Made by a program: the position numbers and the translations under genes. From positions 1,074,597 through 1,138,596 of the forward strand of contig NZ_CP044012.1 of NCBI RefSeq assembly GCF_016864555.1: a stretch of DNA of 64,000 nucleotides, in the 5' to 3' direction. This stretch comes from Sinorhizobium sp. BG8 (GTDB taxonomy: Bacteria; Pseudomonadota; Alphaproteobacteria; Rhizobiales; Rhizobiaceae). Under the pieces are notes generated by a model. The model was not told the DNA's origin and did no database searches. It saw only the letters and a list, made by a program, of their open reading frames with translations. Below, piece by piece: positions 47,736-57,203 of this stretch (position 1 is its first letter; every line of letters starts with the position of its first letter).

Positions 47736-48442
47736 TCAAAGGCCGAGATAGGCTCGCCTGACGTCCTCATTGGACTTCAGGTCCCTGGCTGCGCCCGCCA
47801 GCGTTATGTGACCGAGCTCCATGACATAGGCTTGCGAGGAGATGTCCAATGCAAGGTTGGCGTTCTGTTCGACCAACAGGACGCCGCATTTCTCCTCCCG
47901 CGCGATCGTGGCAATCGTGTTGAGCACGTCGCGCACGATGAGGGGAGCCAATCCGATGGATGGCTCGTCAAAGAGATAGAAGCGGGGCCGTGCCATGATG
48001 CCTCTACCGATCGCGATCATCTGCTGCTGGCCGCCGCTGAAGTTGCGGACGACGCGATGCCGGTGATCCTTCAACACCGGAAAATAGCCGAAGACCTTGT
48101 CTAGGTCGTCGCGAATTCCCGCCTGATCCTTCCTGAGGTGTGCACCTACAAGCAAGTTGTCGAGCACACTCATATATGGGAACAGCCCCCTACCCTCTGG
48201 AACCTGGCATATTCCCCTGCGGACAATCTCCTCGGGGAAAGTCCGACCAACGATTCTCCGTCGAAGGATATCTGCCCGGTCTTGAGCGGCACCACCCCCG
48301 AGACAGATTTGAGAACTGTGGACTTGCCCGCGCCATTGGCACCGACGAGCGATGTTATCGTCCCTTCCTTTGCGGACAACGACACCCCGTCCACGGCCGT
48401 GATCCCCGAATACTCGACTGTCAGATTGTTGATCGTCAGCAT
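47736..48442 (-). pseudogene. LivF-type ABC ATP-binding protein, one-base frameshift
   Basis: Two frames combine to a 235-residue ATPase. The first frame, from the ATG at 48442, encodes LTINNLTVEYSGITAVDGV and Walker A GANGAGKST. The second encodes EEIVRRGICQVPEGRGLFPYM, signature FSGGQQQMIAIGRG, Walker B FYLFDEPSIGLAP and VEQNANLAL. They join as SLVGLSPEEIVRRG if one base is added to the run of four G at 48234-48237. A sequencing under-call is likely. Partner of the LivG-type ATPase upstream, whose stop overlaps this start. Confidence 0.78.
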
Positions 48443-49200
48443 CAGGCTGCCTCCTCGCCGAGATAGGCCTGGATCGTCGCGGGATTCCGGCTGACTTCCG
48501 CCGGGGTTCCCTCGGCAAGCAGGTCGCCGTAACAGAGGACCGTTATCCTGTCGCACGCCTGCATGATGGCCTTCATGTCGTGCTCGATCAGGAGGAGGGT
48601 CATTCCGTCGTCTCTCAAGCCGCGGATGATTTCCATCAGCCGAACCTTTTCGCCTGAATTGAGACCCGCCAACGGTTCATCGAGCATGAGAAGGCGGGGA
48701 GCAGTCGAAAAGGCGATCGCCACTCCGAGTATCTTCTGCGTGCCGCCCGGGAGGTCGCAGGCCAAAGAGGACGCGAACTCGCGCATGCCGAACCTTTCGA
48801 GAATGGCATCCGCGGACTTCCGGTGCATCTCCTCCTCGGTGCGCGCAGAGCGAAGTCCAAGGATGTTGGCCAACCAACTCGTCTCGATCCTGTTGCGCGC
48901 CGCCGTCACGAGATTCTCTCGAACGCTCAGATTCGCGTAGTTGCTCGTGTTCTGGAATGTTCGGGCAATTCCGAGACGCGCGATCTTGTGGGAAGGCATC
49001 CCCGTGATGTCCATGTCTTTGAACATGACGCGGCCCGCCGTGGGCGCAAGAAATCCGGTCGTCACGTTGAAGAAAGTAGTCTTTCCCGAGCCGTTGGGGC
49101 CGATGAGACCGTGGATGGTCCCGGGCTCGATACCGAACGATACCGAGTTCAAGGCGACGGCCTGGCCGAAACGTTTGGTGAGTTCATGCACGCGAAGCAT
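48442..49200 (-). CDS. LivG-type ABC transporter ATP-binding protein
   Basis: A 252-residue ATPase with Walker A GPNGSGKTT, ARTFQNTSNYANLSVRENL, Walker B LLMLDEPLAGLN and LIEHDMKAIM. The signature reads DLPGGTQKILGVA where LSYGQQR/LSGGQ is usual, so the conserved Ser is Pro. The rest looks intact. Start overlaps the fused permease gene by 17 bases. Works with the LivF-type ATPase on the fused LivHM permease. Confidence 0.85.
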   Translation of the reverse strand: MLRVHELTKRFGQAVALNSVSFGIEPGTIHGLIGPNGSGKTTFFNVTTGFLAPTAGRVMFKDMDITGMPSHKIARLGIARTFQNTSNYANLSVRENLVTAARNRIETSWLANILGLRSARTEEEMHRKSADAILERFGMREFASSLACDLPGGTQKILGVAIAFSTAPRLLMLDEPLAGLNSGEKVRLMEIIRGLRDDGMTLLLIEHDMKAIMQACDRITVLCYGDLLAEGTPAEVSRNPATIQAYLGEEAA

Positions 49201-51094
49201 TTACGGCTCCTTGTTCATTCTTCAGTCCGCTTTTGGGACGGTGTGACAAAAGTTGACCAATCACGCCTTCGAGACCGCGGGGCATGAACAAGACCGTTAG
49301 GATGATCGTGGTGCCCCATATCAGCGGGATCAGTTGGGCCGTGTCGCGAAGCAGTTGCTCCATCACCGTCAGGGCCACCAGGCCAACGATCGGTCCCCAA
49401 TAGGTCCGGTTGCCGCCAATGATCACCGCCGCGATGATCTTGAACATGAACTGTGGCGTGTAGTCGGTGGGAGCGACAAAGCCATTGTAGCCGGCGTAGA
49501 AAGCACCCGCGATCCCTGCAGCGAACGATCCGATGCAGAAAGCCAATGTCTTCAGGCCCCATGTATTCAGACCGACGGCCATCGACAGGTTCTCATTTTC
49601 CGCCACCGCGTGGATAGCGCGGCCGGTTCGGCTGCTGTTGATGACATAGAGCAGGAGCACGATGACGATCGTCCCGAGCAGCACCAGCAAGTAATAGTTC
49701 CTGGTGTCGAAGAAGCTGATGCCGAACAGCTTTTCCGGAGGCGAAAGGAACGGGATGCCTTCGATCCCTCCGAACGGAAATTTGAACTGGATGAAACATT
49801 GCCGGATCGCTTCACCAGCCGCGAACGTGCTGAGGAAGAAGTAGAATTGCCGCGTGCGCATGACCGGGTATGCGATCAGAAGTGCGACCAACGCTGCGAC
49901 AAGGCCGGACAAAGGCAATATGACCCAGAATGACAATCCGAACTCTGTTTGGAGCAGAGCGAAGGTGTATGCGCCAATCGCCAGCATCGTGATGTGAGCG
50001 AATGACCACCCTCCCATCCTTGTGATCGTGCGGTAGCTGGTCACCAGCATCACATTGACCAGGAAGAGGATGCCGACGCCGACGTAGTACGGGGGGACCA
50101 GAAACGGAAAGCCGACCATTGCGACCAGAAGCACTAGCGTCAGGCCCGTCAGCGTACCGGCTGGCAAAGCTGCCGTCTTCCATTCGACGAGTTTGACGGG
50201 AGCCTGTTCGAGCAATGGCGCTTCTCGCCCAAGCAGGCCCCGGGGAAAGAACGCCAGGACCACGAGCATGATGACCGTATCTATGATGACGATGTACTGG
50301 CCAAGGCCGATCACGCTGGCGAAGCTGTCGATAAAGCCGAAGAGCATCGCAGCAACGATCGCGCCCGTGATGCTGCCCAGACCACCGACGATGACGACAA
50401 TGAATGCTTTCCAGATCGCCTCGAGACCCATGTAGGGACCGACATTGATGATGCTGGCCATCAGGACGCCGGACGCTCCAGCCATGGACGCGCCGATAAT
50501 CATCGTGACAAGCCGGACCCGTTTGAGGTTTATGCCCTGAAGCAGCGCCGATTGGCGGTTCTGCGATGCCGCTCTGAGAGCCCGGCCACCCCTCGTTCGA
50601 TTCAGGAAGTACCAGAGGCACGCCATCATCACCACCGCGCAGACGATCACGGCCAGGCGCTGATATGTGAGGATGCCTCCGGCGACATTCAGCTGGCCGG
50701 GTATCATTACGGGCAGGCTTTTGGAAACGACCCCAAACACAATCGCGGCCAATGCCTGCAGGACGTAAGAAAGGCCCAGGGAGGCGATGAAGCCTCCGAA
50801 GGCGTCGCTCGCGGTCCGCTCGAAGATGGTCTTCTCGAACAACGCGCCTGCCAGCCCCACGAGGATGGGGCCGACAATGAGCGCCGCGACAAACACCGCC
50901 CATGGCGGAAGTCCGAGAAGGCCCGAGAGCATCAGCCAGACCGTGTAGCCGCCGAGCATGAAAAGCTCGCCGTGGGCAAAGTTGACCACCTTCATCACGC
51001 CGAACACCAGCGCGAGTCCGACTGCGAACAGGCCGTAGAACGAGCTGAGCGCGATGAAATTCAGGAACACCTGCGTGACGTTGAAGTCGACCAT
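49184..51094 (-). CDS. fused LivH-LivM branched-chain amino acid-type ABC permease
   Basis: A 636-residue membrane protein holding both permease halves in one chain. The first 290 residues are LivH (LVFGVMKVVNFAHGELFMLGGY; LRAASQNRQSALLQGINL). After a linker near EAPLLEQAPVKLVEWKTA, residues 310-620 are LivM (VTSYRTITRMGGWSFAHITMLAIGAY; GRAIHAVAENENLSMAVGLN). It thus supplies the whole transmembrane part. The ATG at 51094 with GAGG upstream is used. Takes its substrate from the binding protein at 55291-56595. Confidence 0.88.
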   Translation of the reverse strand: MVDFNVTQVFLNFIALSSFYGLFAVGLALVFGVMKVVNFAHGELFMLGGYTVWLMLSGLLGLPPWAVFVAALIVGPILVGLAGALFEKTIFERTASDAFGGFIASLGLSYVLQALAAIVFGVVSKSLPVMIPGQLNVAGGILTYQRLAVIVCAVVMMACLWYFLNRTRGGRALRAASQNRQSALLQGINLKRVRLVTMIIGASMAGASGVLMASIINVGPYMGLEAIWKAFIVVIVGGLGSITGAIVAAMLFGFIDSFASVIGLGQYIVIIDTVIMLVVLAFFPRGLLGREAPLLEQAPVKLVEWKTAALPAGTLTGLTLVLLVAMVGFPFLVPPYYVGVGILFLVNVMLVTSYRTITRMGGWSFAHITMLAIGAYTFALLQTEFGLSFWVILPLSGLVAALVALLIAYPVMRTRQFYFFLSTFAAGEAIRQCFIQFKFPFGGIEGIPFLSPPEKLFGISFFDTRNYYLLVLLGTIVIVLLLYVINSSRTGRAIHAVAENENLSMAVGLNTWGLKTLAFCIGSFAAGIAGAFYAGYNGFVAPTDYTPQFMFKIIAAVIIGGNRTYWGPIVGLVALTVMEQLLRDTAQLIPLIWGTTIILTVLFMPRGLEGVIGQLLSHRPKSGLKNEQGAVNASRA

Positions 51095-51159
51095 GACCGC
51101 CTCGAACCAAATCTCAGTGGAGGGTGCCGCCACTGCAAGCCGCGGCGGCACCTGGTTGT

Positions 51160-53289
51160 TTACTCAGCTGGCATCAGTTCCAGCACCTTCGTCTTTGAAA
51201 CGCTCTTCTTGATCACCGTGTCGACATTCATGACGAAGTATCCGTATTCACGGGTCTCGAGAGCGGCGAATGGCGGGACAACGATCGTGGTGTCAGGAAG
51301 GATCACGAGCGCCGGCCCGGGCACGCTCATTCCGAACTTGAGCTTCGACCCGTCATAGGCGGGCGTTTCTACCCACTTCCCGCCACCAAAATAGGACTTG
51401 CCGCTGCTCATGAGCGTGCTGTCCACCGCCTGTGCGGTCTTTTCCTGAGGAGCGAGCACGATCTTGGGACGCTCGAACGTCGCCATGCATCTCCACATCA
51501 GGAACTCGACGTCGGACGCAGGGTCGTTGGTCTTGTAGCGGGCGAGATATGCTTCGTGGAACATCTCGGTGATCCGTTCCAGGACCGCGGTAGTGATCTT
51601 GCCGTTGTCCAACTGGATCGGGATTTCGAGTTCCGTTGTCTGCATGGGATAGCGTGCAGAGACGAACAGTTCAAAATTCTGGTCCTTGGGATCGACGCCC
51701 ATACGGCTGAGGAAAGCGACGCCCTTTCCAGTAATGCCGGACAAGGCCTCGTTCACGCCGACAAAGTCGAAATTGCCCGTGTCGCTATACTTCGAGACAA
51801 CCTCGCTCATCGCGATAGCAGCGTTGTTGGCCCCGAAAGCGCACAACACGGAGGTTTCCCGCGGGATGATGACCTTCTTGATACCCATCTCCCGCGCAAG
51901 AAACGCGACCGGCACCGAGGTTGCTCCGCCGCCCGTCACCATTGCAAACTCGCGAGGGTCGACGCCGCGGCGGATCGTCATGTCGAGAATGCCGCCAAGC
52001 ATGTTCTCGTTGACGACCTGGGTGATACCAAGCGCCGCCTCCTCGACGCTGATGCCCAAGGGATCAGCGATATTCTTCTTGATCGCATCGTGTGCGAGCT
52101 GTCGATCGATCTTCATGCGACCGTTCAGGAAGTACTCCGGCCGAATATATCCAAGCACCACATAGGCGTCGGTGACGGTCGGTTCGACACCACCCCGCAT
52201 GTAGCAGGCCGGACCCGGAACGGCTTCGGCGCTACGCGGCCCGACGGTGATCAGCCCGGCCCTGTCGATCGCGGCGATCGACCCGCCGCCAGCGCCCAAG
52301 GTCGCGATTTCGATGGACGCCACGCCGGTCGGGTAGTTCAGGATGCGGCCGTCCTTCGTAGTTGTGATCTGGCCATCCAGCACGGTCGAAACGTCGAAGC
52401 TCGTCCCGCCCATGTCGACCGTGATGCAGTTCTGGGACTTCTCGATCTCACTGAAGTAATATCCAGCCTCCGGAGCCATCGAAGGTCCGGAAAACAGCAT
52501 GAAGACCGGCTTCTTAGCGACTTCCGAGATGGGTACTACGCCGCCGTTGGATACGACAATCAGCGTTTCACCCTTGAAGCCCCGCTTCTCGAGCTCACCC
52601 TGAAGGTTGTTCAGGTAGCGTGTCACCTTGGGCTGCAGCATCGCATTGAGCACGACACAGCTCGTCCGGTAGTACTCGCGAATGATCGGCTGGATTTCGG
52701 AGCTGAGGCAGTAATCTACCTCCGGCCACTCCTCCTTGATGATTTCGCCGATCCGCTTTTCGTGCGCATCATTGACGATCGACCACATTGTGCAGACTGC
52801 GATCGCTTCGACGCCCCATTCGCGAAGCTGCCGGACCTCCTTGCGGACTTCATCTTCGTCCAGCGGCACGACGACGTCGCCCTGCGCGTTGATCCGCTCC
52901 GAGACTTCGCGGCACAGATATGGCCGGATCAGCGGCCGGTTCGGCTCCATCTTGTAGTTGAACATCGTCTGGCGACGGCCTTCGCCCCGCCATAGCGTGT
53001 ACTTGGTGCCGCGAGTGCAGATGAGTCCTGTCTTGGCTCCGCTCATCTCGAGGATGGTGTTGGTCGCCGTGGTAGAGCCGTGGCAGAACACGGCGGTGCT
53101 GCCGAGCATTTCTTCAAGCGACATGCCGAGCTCTTCAGCTGCAAGTGACATGGCGTTGAGAATGCCGACCGAACGATCCTGCGGGGTGGTCGGGGACTTG
53201 TGGCTTCCCAACTGCGTGAAGGTTTCGGCGTCGGCGATCGCGAGGTCCGTGAAAGTGCCACCCACGTCTACACTGATACGATATTTCAT
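51160..53289 (-). CDS. hyuA: hydantoinase/oxoprolinase family protein, HyuA-type subunit
   Basis: A 709-residue protein with the actin/ASKHA-like N-terminus ISVDVGGTFTDLAIAD (hydantoinase_A N-terminal domain), the central domain with NCITVDMGGTSFDVSTVLDG and TLGAGGGSIAAID, and a conserved C-terminal domain. The family includes ATP-dependent 5-oxoprolinases, N-methylhydantoinases, caprolactamase and the large subunits of acetone and acetophenone carboxylases. Sequence reading cannot choose between hydrolase and carboxylase. It lies 16 bases after the HyuB-type gene and 65 bases before the fused permease. Confidence 0.88.
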   Translation of the reverse strand: MKYRISVDVGGTFTDLAIADAETFTQLGSHKSPTTPQDRSVGILNAMSLAAEELGMSLEEMLGSTAVFCHGSTTATNTILEMSGAKTGLICTRGTKYTLWRGEGRRQTMFNYKMEPNRPLIRPYLCREVSERINAQGDVVVPLDEDEVRKEVRQLREWGVEAIAVCTMWSIVNDAHEKRIGEIIKEEWPEVDYCLSSEIQPIIREYYRTSCVVLNAMLQPKVTRYLNNLQGELEKRGFKGETLIVVSNGGVVPISEVAKKPVFMLFSGPSMAPEAGYYFSEIEKSQNCITVDMGGTSFDVSTVLDGQITTTKDGRILNYPTGVASIEIATLGAGGGSIAAIDRAGLITVGPRSAEAVPGPACYMRGGVEPTVTDAYVVLGYIRPEYFLNGRMKIDRQLAHDAIKKNIADPLGISVEEAALGITQVVNENMLGGILDMTIRRGVDPREFAMVTGGGATSVPVAFLAREMGIKKVIIPRETSVLCAFGANNAAIAMSEVVSKYSDTGNFDFVGVNEALSGITGKGVAFLSRMGVDPKDQNFELFVSARYPMQTTELEIPIQLDNGKITTAVLERITEMFHEAYLARYKTNDPASDVEFLMWRCMATFERPKIVLAPQEKTAQAVDSTLMSSGKSYFGGGKWVETPAYDGSKLKFGMSVPGPALVILPDTTIVVPPFAALETREYGYFVMNVDTVIKKSVSKTKVLELMPAE

Positions 53290-53305
53290 CTGTCTGACCT
53301 CTCCC

Positions 53306-55195
53306 TTAGTTCTGGATGTTCGCGATCATGCTCGCCCGGAGAGCGGCAGTAGCGCTGACGTCGACTGCGTAAAGTTCGGGCTTCGTGTCGAGAACGACAC
53401 CGTAGACTTCGCGTGCGGAGTGGAGCGTGATGAACCCGTCCCGAGCGTCGTCCTTCACTTTCTCGGGATCGCGCTCCAACGGGTTGCCGAAGCCACCGCC
53501 GCCGCCGGTCTTGGCGTACCAATGCTGGTCACGCCGGCAAATCGTCTCGCCCATGTTCCGGAGATGCGCTTCCTCGGTAAGGGTCTCCGAGTCCAGAAGC
53601 CAGTGATCCGCGACCGTGCCGCCTTCGCCGCCGAAGAGACCGAACGCGGGCCAGGTGTGTCCGGTGCCGCAGTAAATCAGCTGCATGTCGTGGTCGATCG
53701 GCTGCAGGCGGTGCGACATCGCGATGCCACCTCGCCATTTGCCGGCGCCGCCGGAGTCAGCCTCCGCCTTCACTTCCCAGACGATACGAGGCAGGGACTG
53801 CTCATGGATTTCGATCGACTCGTAGCCCATGTTGCCCATGATGCAGTGGCCGAACATGTGCGGCAGTCCGTCGAAGCCCTCGGTCGCGCCGGCGGCGCTT
53901 GCCGCGAGGTAGTGAAGGTGGCCGTAGGGTTGGTTGTTCTTGCGAGGATCCACGCCCGCGCCAGTGTGGTTGGCCGCCGGATGCTCGCCCATGCCGGCAA
54001 GCGCACGATGCGGCAGGACCTTTGCCCAGGTCTTGAACACCAGGTTTGTGACTTCGTCGTTCAAGCCTACAGTCGCAACCTCGGTGCCCACAGGCCAGCG
54101 CGGGATGCCCGCGATTGCCCCTTCGCGCTGTTTGACCCGGATGCGGTCCAGCGCGCCGCTGTTGTAGGGGAGATCCGGCGAAAGGACAGGCAAGGTTCCC
54201 TGGATCGCCGAGCATCGGCAGGTTGCGTAGCTCAGGTTGTAGCTGAAATCGATCTGATCCGGCATCTCGCTGTAGTCGAAGTCGATGTATCCCTCATCAG
54301 GATCGATCGTCAGCGTCATCTTGAACTCGAGCGGCTCGTCGATATAGCCCTTGAAGCACTCGCTCCGCAGTGTCTCCGTCACAGTGATCTTGGGCAGTTT
54401 CTTGATTTCCTCGCGCATGGCTCGTTCGCCGTAGCGCAGTGCCTCGGTCAGGCAGCCCTTGAAGGTGTCGTAGCCGAACCGCTTGCAGAGTTCGATGATG
54501 CGGGACTCGGCGACCCACAGCGAGCTGAGTTGCGCCAGGAAGTCACCATGCCACTGTTGCGAGTAGCGGAAGTTGTAGGCGATGAACCGGACGAGGTCGG
54601 TGATCGGCTTGTGGTCGCGGCAAAGCCGCACGCCTGGAAAGTGGAAGCCCTCTTCGTAGATATCCTTGGCGAACGGGTCCATGCTGGTCGGAAGATGCGC
54701 ACCGATGTCGAGCAGGTGGCACTTCGATGCCGCCCACGCCACCAGCTTCCCTTCGAAGAAGATCGGGGCGAACATCGTGAAGTCCCCGACGTGGGAGTTC
54801 CCAGCGTAGGGAGCGTTGTTGAGGAAGACGTCGCCTTCCTTGATGTCGTTTCCGAACGCCCTGATGATGAAGCGGAGCGGAGGACTCATCGTCCCAACGT
54901 GCACGGGAATGCAGTCAACCATCGACAGGATCGATGCGCCATGCGTGTCGAGCAGGCAGCACGTGAAATCCTTTGCCCCGTGCAGGATTGGATTACGCGC
55001 CGTCGCGAGGATCGTCTGGGTCATCTCTGTCATGATCCCCTCGACACGCGCATGCACGACCGAGAAAGTCACGGGATCGACTTGTTCGAGTCCCTTGTCC
55101 AAGGCTCCGGGCAATCCCGCAATCTCTTCGGAACGGATGGGCTCAGCGAACAACTCCGTCTTGTACGGAGGAATGAGAATGTCGTCTCTTGCCAT
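53306..55195 (-). CDS. hyuB: hydantoinase B/oxoprolinase family protein, HyuB-type subunit
   Basis: A 629-residue partner of the HyuA-type protein. Hydantoinase_B hallmarks: LEQVDPVTFSVVHARVEGI, ILHGAKDFTCCLLD, GDVFLNNAPYAGNSHVGDFTM, DADS-like EADSGGAGKWRGG, and the glycine-rich KTGGGGGFGNPLERDP near the end. The ATG at 55195 has GGGAGAA upstream. Together with HyuA it forms an ATP-using enzyme acting on a cyclic amide/imide or, alternatively, a ketone. Confidence 0.88.
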   Translation of the reverse strand: MARDDILIPPYKTELFAEPIRSEEIAGLPGALDKGLEQVDPVTFSVVHARVEGIMTEMTQTILATARNPILHGAKDFTCCLLDTHGASILSMVDCIPVHVGTMSPPLRFIIRAFGNDIKEGDVFLNNAPYAGNSHVGDFTMFAPIFFEGKLVAWAASKCHLLDIGAHLPTSMDPFAKDIYEEGFHFPGVRLCRDHKPITDLVRFIAYNFRYSQQWHGDFLAQLSSLWVAESRIIELCKRFGYDTFKGCLTEALRYGERAMREEIKKLPKITVTETLRSECFKGYIDEPLEFKMTLTIDPDEGYIDFDYSEMPDQIDFSYNLSYATCRCSAIQGTLPVLSPDLPYNSGALDRIRVKQREGAIAGIPRWPVGTEVATVGLNDEVTNLVFKTWAKVLPHRALAGMGEHPAANHTGAGVDPRKNNQPYGHLHYLAASAAGATEGFDGLPHMFGHCIMGNMGYESIEIHEQSLPRIVWEVKAEADSGGAGKWRGGIAMSHRLQPIDHDMQLIYCGTGHTWPAFGLFGGEGGTVADHWLLDSETLTEEAHLRNMGETICRRDQHWYAKTGGGGGFGNPLERDPEKVKDDARDGFITLHSAREVYGVVLDTKPELYAVDVSATAALRASMIANIQN

Positions 55196-55290
55196 GAAAT
55201 TCTCCCAAGTTTTGACAAGTGGTCTCTGGCGGGCGCGCTGACGCGCCCGCTTCAAGCGTGAGAATGAAAACTGAGCAGAGGACCGACCGA

Positions 55291-56595
55291 TCAGGTCTCG
55301 GTCATCTTGTACTTCTGCAAGGCGGGAAGAGCGTCGTTCTTGTGCTCGTTCCACCACGCGAAGTCGTCGGTCACGCCGGAAAGTGCAAACTTCCCGTCCT
55401 TGATCACGTATTTCGGAGTCGGGGTCAGAAGGTGATGATCCACGCCGAAGATGTCCATGCCCGACCAGGCCGATTTCCCGTAGATCGGGTGCTCCATGTT
55501 CTTGATGCCATAAAGAGCTTCCATCACATCCTTAGGCTCGATGGAGGGGCTTTGAGCAAAGGCCTGGTCCAATGTGGCCATCGCCGAATATGTCAAACCC
55601 GCAAACCCGATCCATTCGCCCTCGCCGAATTTTTCGACGTAGGTTTTGTACATATTGTGCGCCTTGGGCGAGAATGTCGGCTCGGAAGCATCAACGCCAA
55701 ACCCGCAATAGACCCGGCCTTCGAGATCGGCGAGATTCACGCGTTGGGCGATCTGCGGCAAATCCCACGAGTGGCACATCCAAATGCCCTTGTAGTTCAG
55801 GGACTGCGCGGCCTCCAGGAGGATCGCCTGCTTGCCCGGAGGCAGATCGGAGAAGAAGATCGCGTCGGGCTTTGTCTTCAATACGGCTCCCATCAAGGGG
55901 AAGTAGTCGGTCGTGTTGGGATCGAACACGTCATTGTAGACGACCTCGATCTTCCCTTGGGCTTCAAAAGGCGCGCAACCCGCGGCGCAATATCCCTGAC
56001 CTGCTAGACCGAAGGAGTTGTCCGTGAACATCAGCGCCACGCGTTTGACGTCTGGATTCTGCTCCAGGACATGGGACACAAGTCCCAGGAATGCCGTTGG
56101 CGACCCGGTGATCCCTCCCATCAGGTATGGAAAGTCCGCACCGAGGAAGCCGCCGCCATATGAATTGGTGAGCACCTGGTTCTCGGTAGCGATGCGGGCG
56201 ATCGCTTTGCGCGACGCCGGCGTGTATGTTTGGAACATGTACTTGCAGCCGTCCTGCAGGATCGCGCTGCGGAACGCCGTCAGTTCCTCGTTGGGTAGGA
56301 AGCAGACGTTGGTGTAGGCCGAGAATTCGATCTTGTGCCTCTGGCCATCACCGCAAAGGATGCCGCCGTTGGCGTTATGTTCGTCCACCCACATCTGACC
56401 AGCGCGCTGGATCGGAATGCCCCACTGCGCGCATTCGCCTTCCAGGGGCATCGCGATGCCCATTTTGATGACATCCGCCTCGGCGGCGAAGCCTCGGGAA
56501 GAGATCAGGCTCGGAGCCGCCAAACCGACGGCCGCGGCAACACTGCTCTTCAGAACCCGCCTTCTCGTAATGTTGGTCGCATTCCAGTTTTCCAT
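55291..56595 (-). CDS. Liv/Urt-type ABC transporter substrate-binding protein
   Basis: A 434-residue periplasmic protein. The start TNITRRRVLKSSVAAAVGLA is a twin-arginine signal ending near RGFA-AEA (about residue 38). The mature lobe begins IKMGIAMPLEGECAQWGIPI and continues with ANGGILCGDGQRHKIEF and KYMFQTYTPASRKAIARIA. First gene of the leftward hyuBA/importer transcript. Its upstream region carries one copy of the GntR-type site. Ligand probably a zwitterion or amide. Confidence 0.87.
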   Translation of the reverse strand: MENWNATNITRRRVLKSSVAAAVGLAAPSLISSRGFAAEADVIKMGIAMPLEGECAQWGIPIQRAGQMWVDEHNANGGILCGDGQRHKIEFSAYTNVCFLPNEELTAFRSAILQDGCKYMFQTYTPASRKAIARIATENQVLTNSYGGGFLGADFPYLMGGITGSPTAFLGLVSHVLEQNPDVKRVALMFTDNSFGLAGQGYCAAGCAPFEAQGKIEVVYNDVFDPNTTDYFPLMGAVLKTKPDAIFFSDLPPGKQAILLEAAQSLNYKGIWMCHSWDLPQIAQRVNLADLEGRVYCGFGVDASEPTFSPKAHNMYKTYVEKFGEGEWIGFAGLTYSAMATLDQAFAQSPSIEPKDVMEALYGIKNMEHPIYGKSAWSGMDIFGVDHHLLTPTPKYVIKDGKFALSGVTDDFAWWNEHKNDALPALQKYKMTET

Positions 56596-56716
56596 TGTGG
56601 TTCCCCATGACGGTTAAGATTTGCTGCCTTACCGATTCTTTTTCTTGGTTTTGCGCCACGGCTTGCTTGTCGTTGGCGAATATGTTGGACCGCTCAGGCT
56701 CCTCTGTCAACAAACA

Positions 56717-56729
56717 TGATATCTGATCA
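56717..56729 (+). promoter_or_regulatory. candidate GntR-family operator, copy 3 (TGATATCTGATCA)
   Basis: The same 13 bases occur twice in the intergenic region upstream of the dehydrogenase and GntR genes. This copy is 122 bases upstream of the binding-protein start, linking that transcript to the same regulator. Confidence 0.6.
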
Positions 56730-56784
56730 CGGATAACGCGATCGCAGGTTTCACCCGCCTCAGAAGGCACCCAACTCCCAGTCG

Positions 56785-57189
56785 TTAGGAGTGCAATTCC
56801 AGGCTGCTCCGGATCTTGTCCGGAACCGGGCGGCTTTCCCTGCTGCCCAAATCGAAGAAAACCTCGACGACCTCGCTCTCGGCGAGGAGGCTCGCATCAG
56901 TCGAGTCGAGCATGCGAAACACGATGGTGACGGACTTCCCGCCGACCCGTTCCACCAGGCTTTCTATCCTGACCACCGTTCCGGCTGACACTTCCGAACG
57001 GAATGTCAGCTTCATGCTGGCGGTAACCGGTACGACCACGCTATTTCGCTTGAGTCCCGCTCTATTCCAGAAAACGAAGATGGCGTCATCGAACATGGAG
57101 GCATAGTGCCGGACGTTCAGATGACCGAAGTGGTCGCATTGCCACTGGTGCACCACGAACGATGTCAATTCCGAGCTCTTCTTTTCCAT
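56785..57189 (-). CDS. hotdog-fold acyl-CoA thioesterase
   Basis: A 134-residue 4HBT-type protein with the N-terminal active-site motif QWQCDHFGHLNVRHY (Asp-x2-Gly-His-x-Asn) and strand VVVPVTASMKLTFRSEVSAG. Such enzymes hydrolyse acyl-CoA esters. In pseudomonad carnitine degradation a small thioesterase follows dehydrocarnitine cleavage by a BKACE enzyme, and the gene order here (dehydrogenase, BKACE, thioesterase) is parallel. The start at 57189 (GAGGAC upstream) leaves 14 bases after the BKACE stop. The longer frame is not conserved. Confidence 0.82.
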   Translation of the reverse strand: MEKKSSELTSFVVHQWQCDHFGHLNVRHYASMFDDAIFVFWNRAGLKRNSVVVPVTASMKLTFRSEVSAGTVVRIESLVERVGGKSVTIVFRMLDSTDASLLAESEVVEVFFDLGSRESRPVPDKIRSSLELHS

Positions 57190-57203
57190 CTGACCGGTCC
57201 TCG

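Noticed and set aside
52958..55261. 767-codon open frame on the plus strand
   Set aside because: Fully antisense to hyuB and the hyuA 5' end; its translation has no domain logic and is rich in Arg/His/Asp as expected from a GC-rich shadow.
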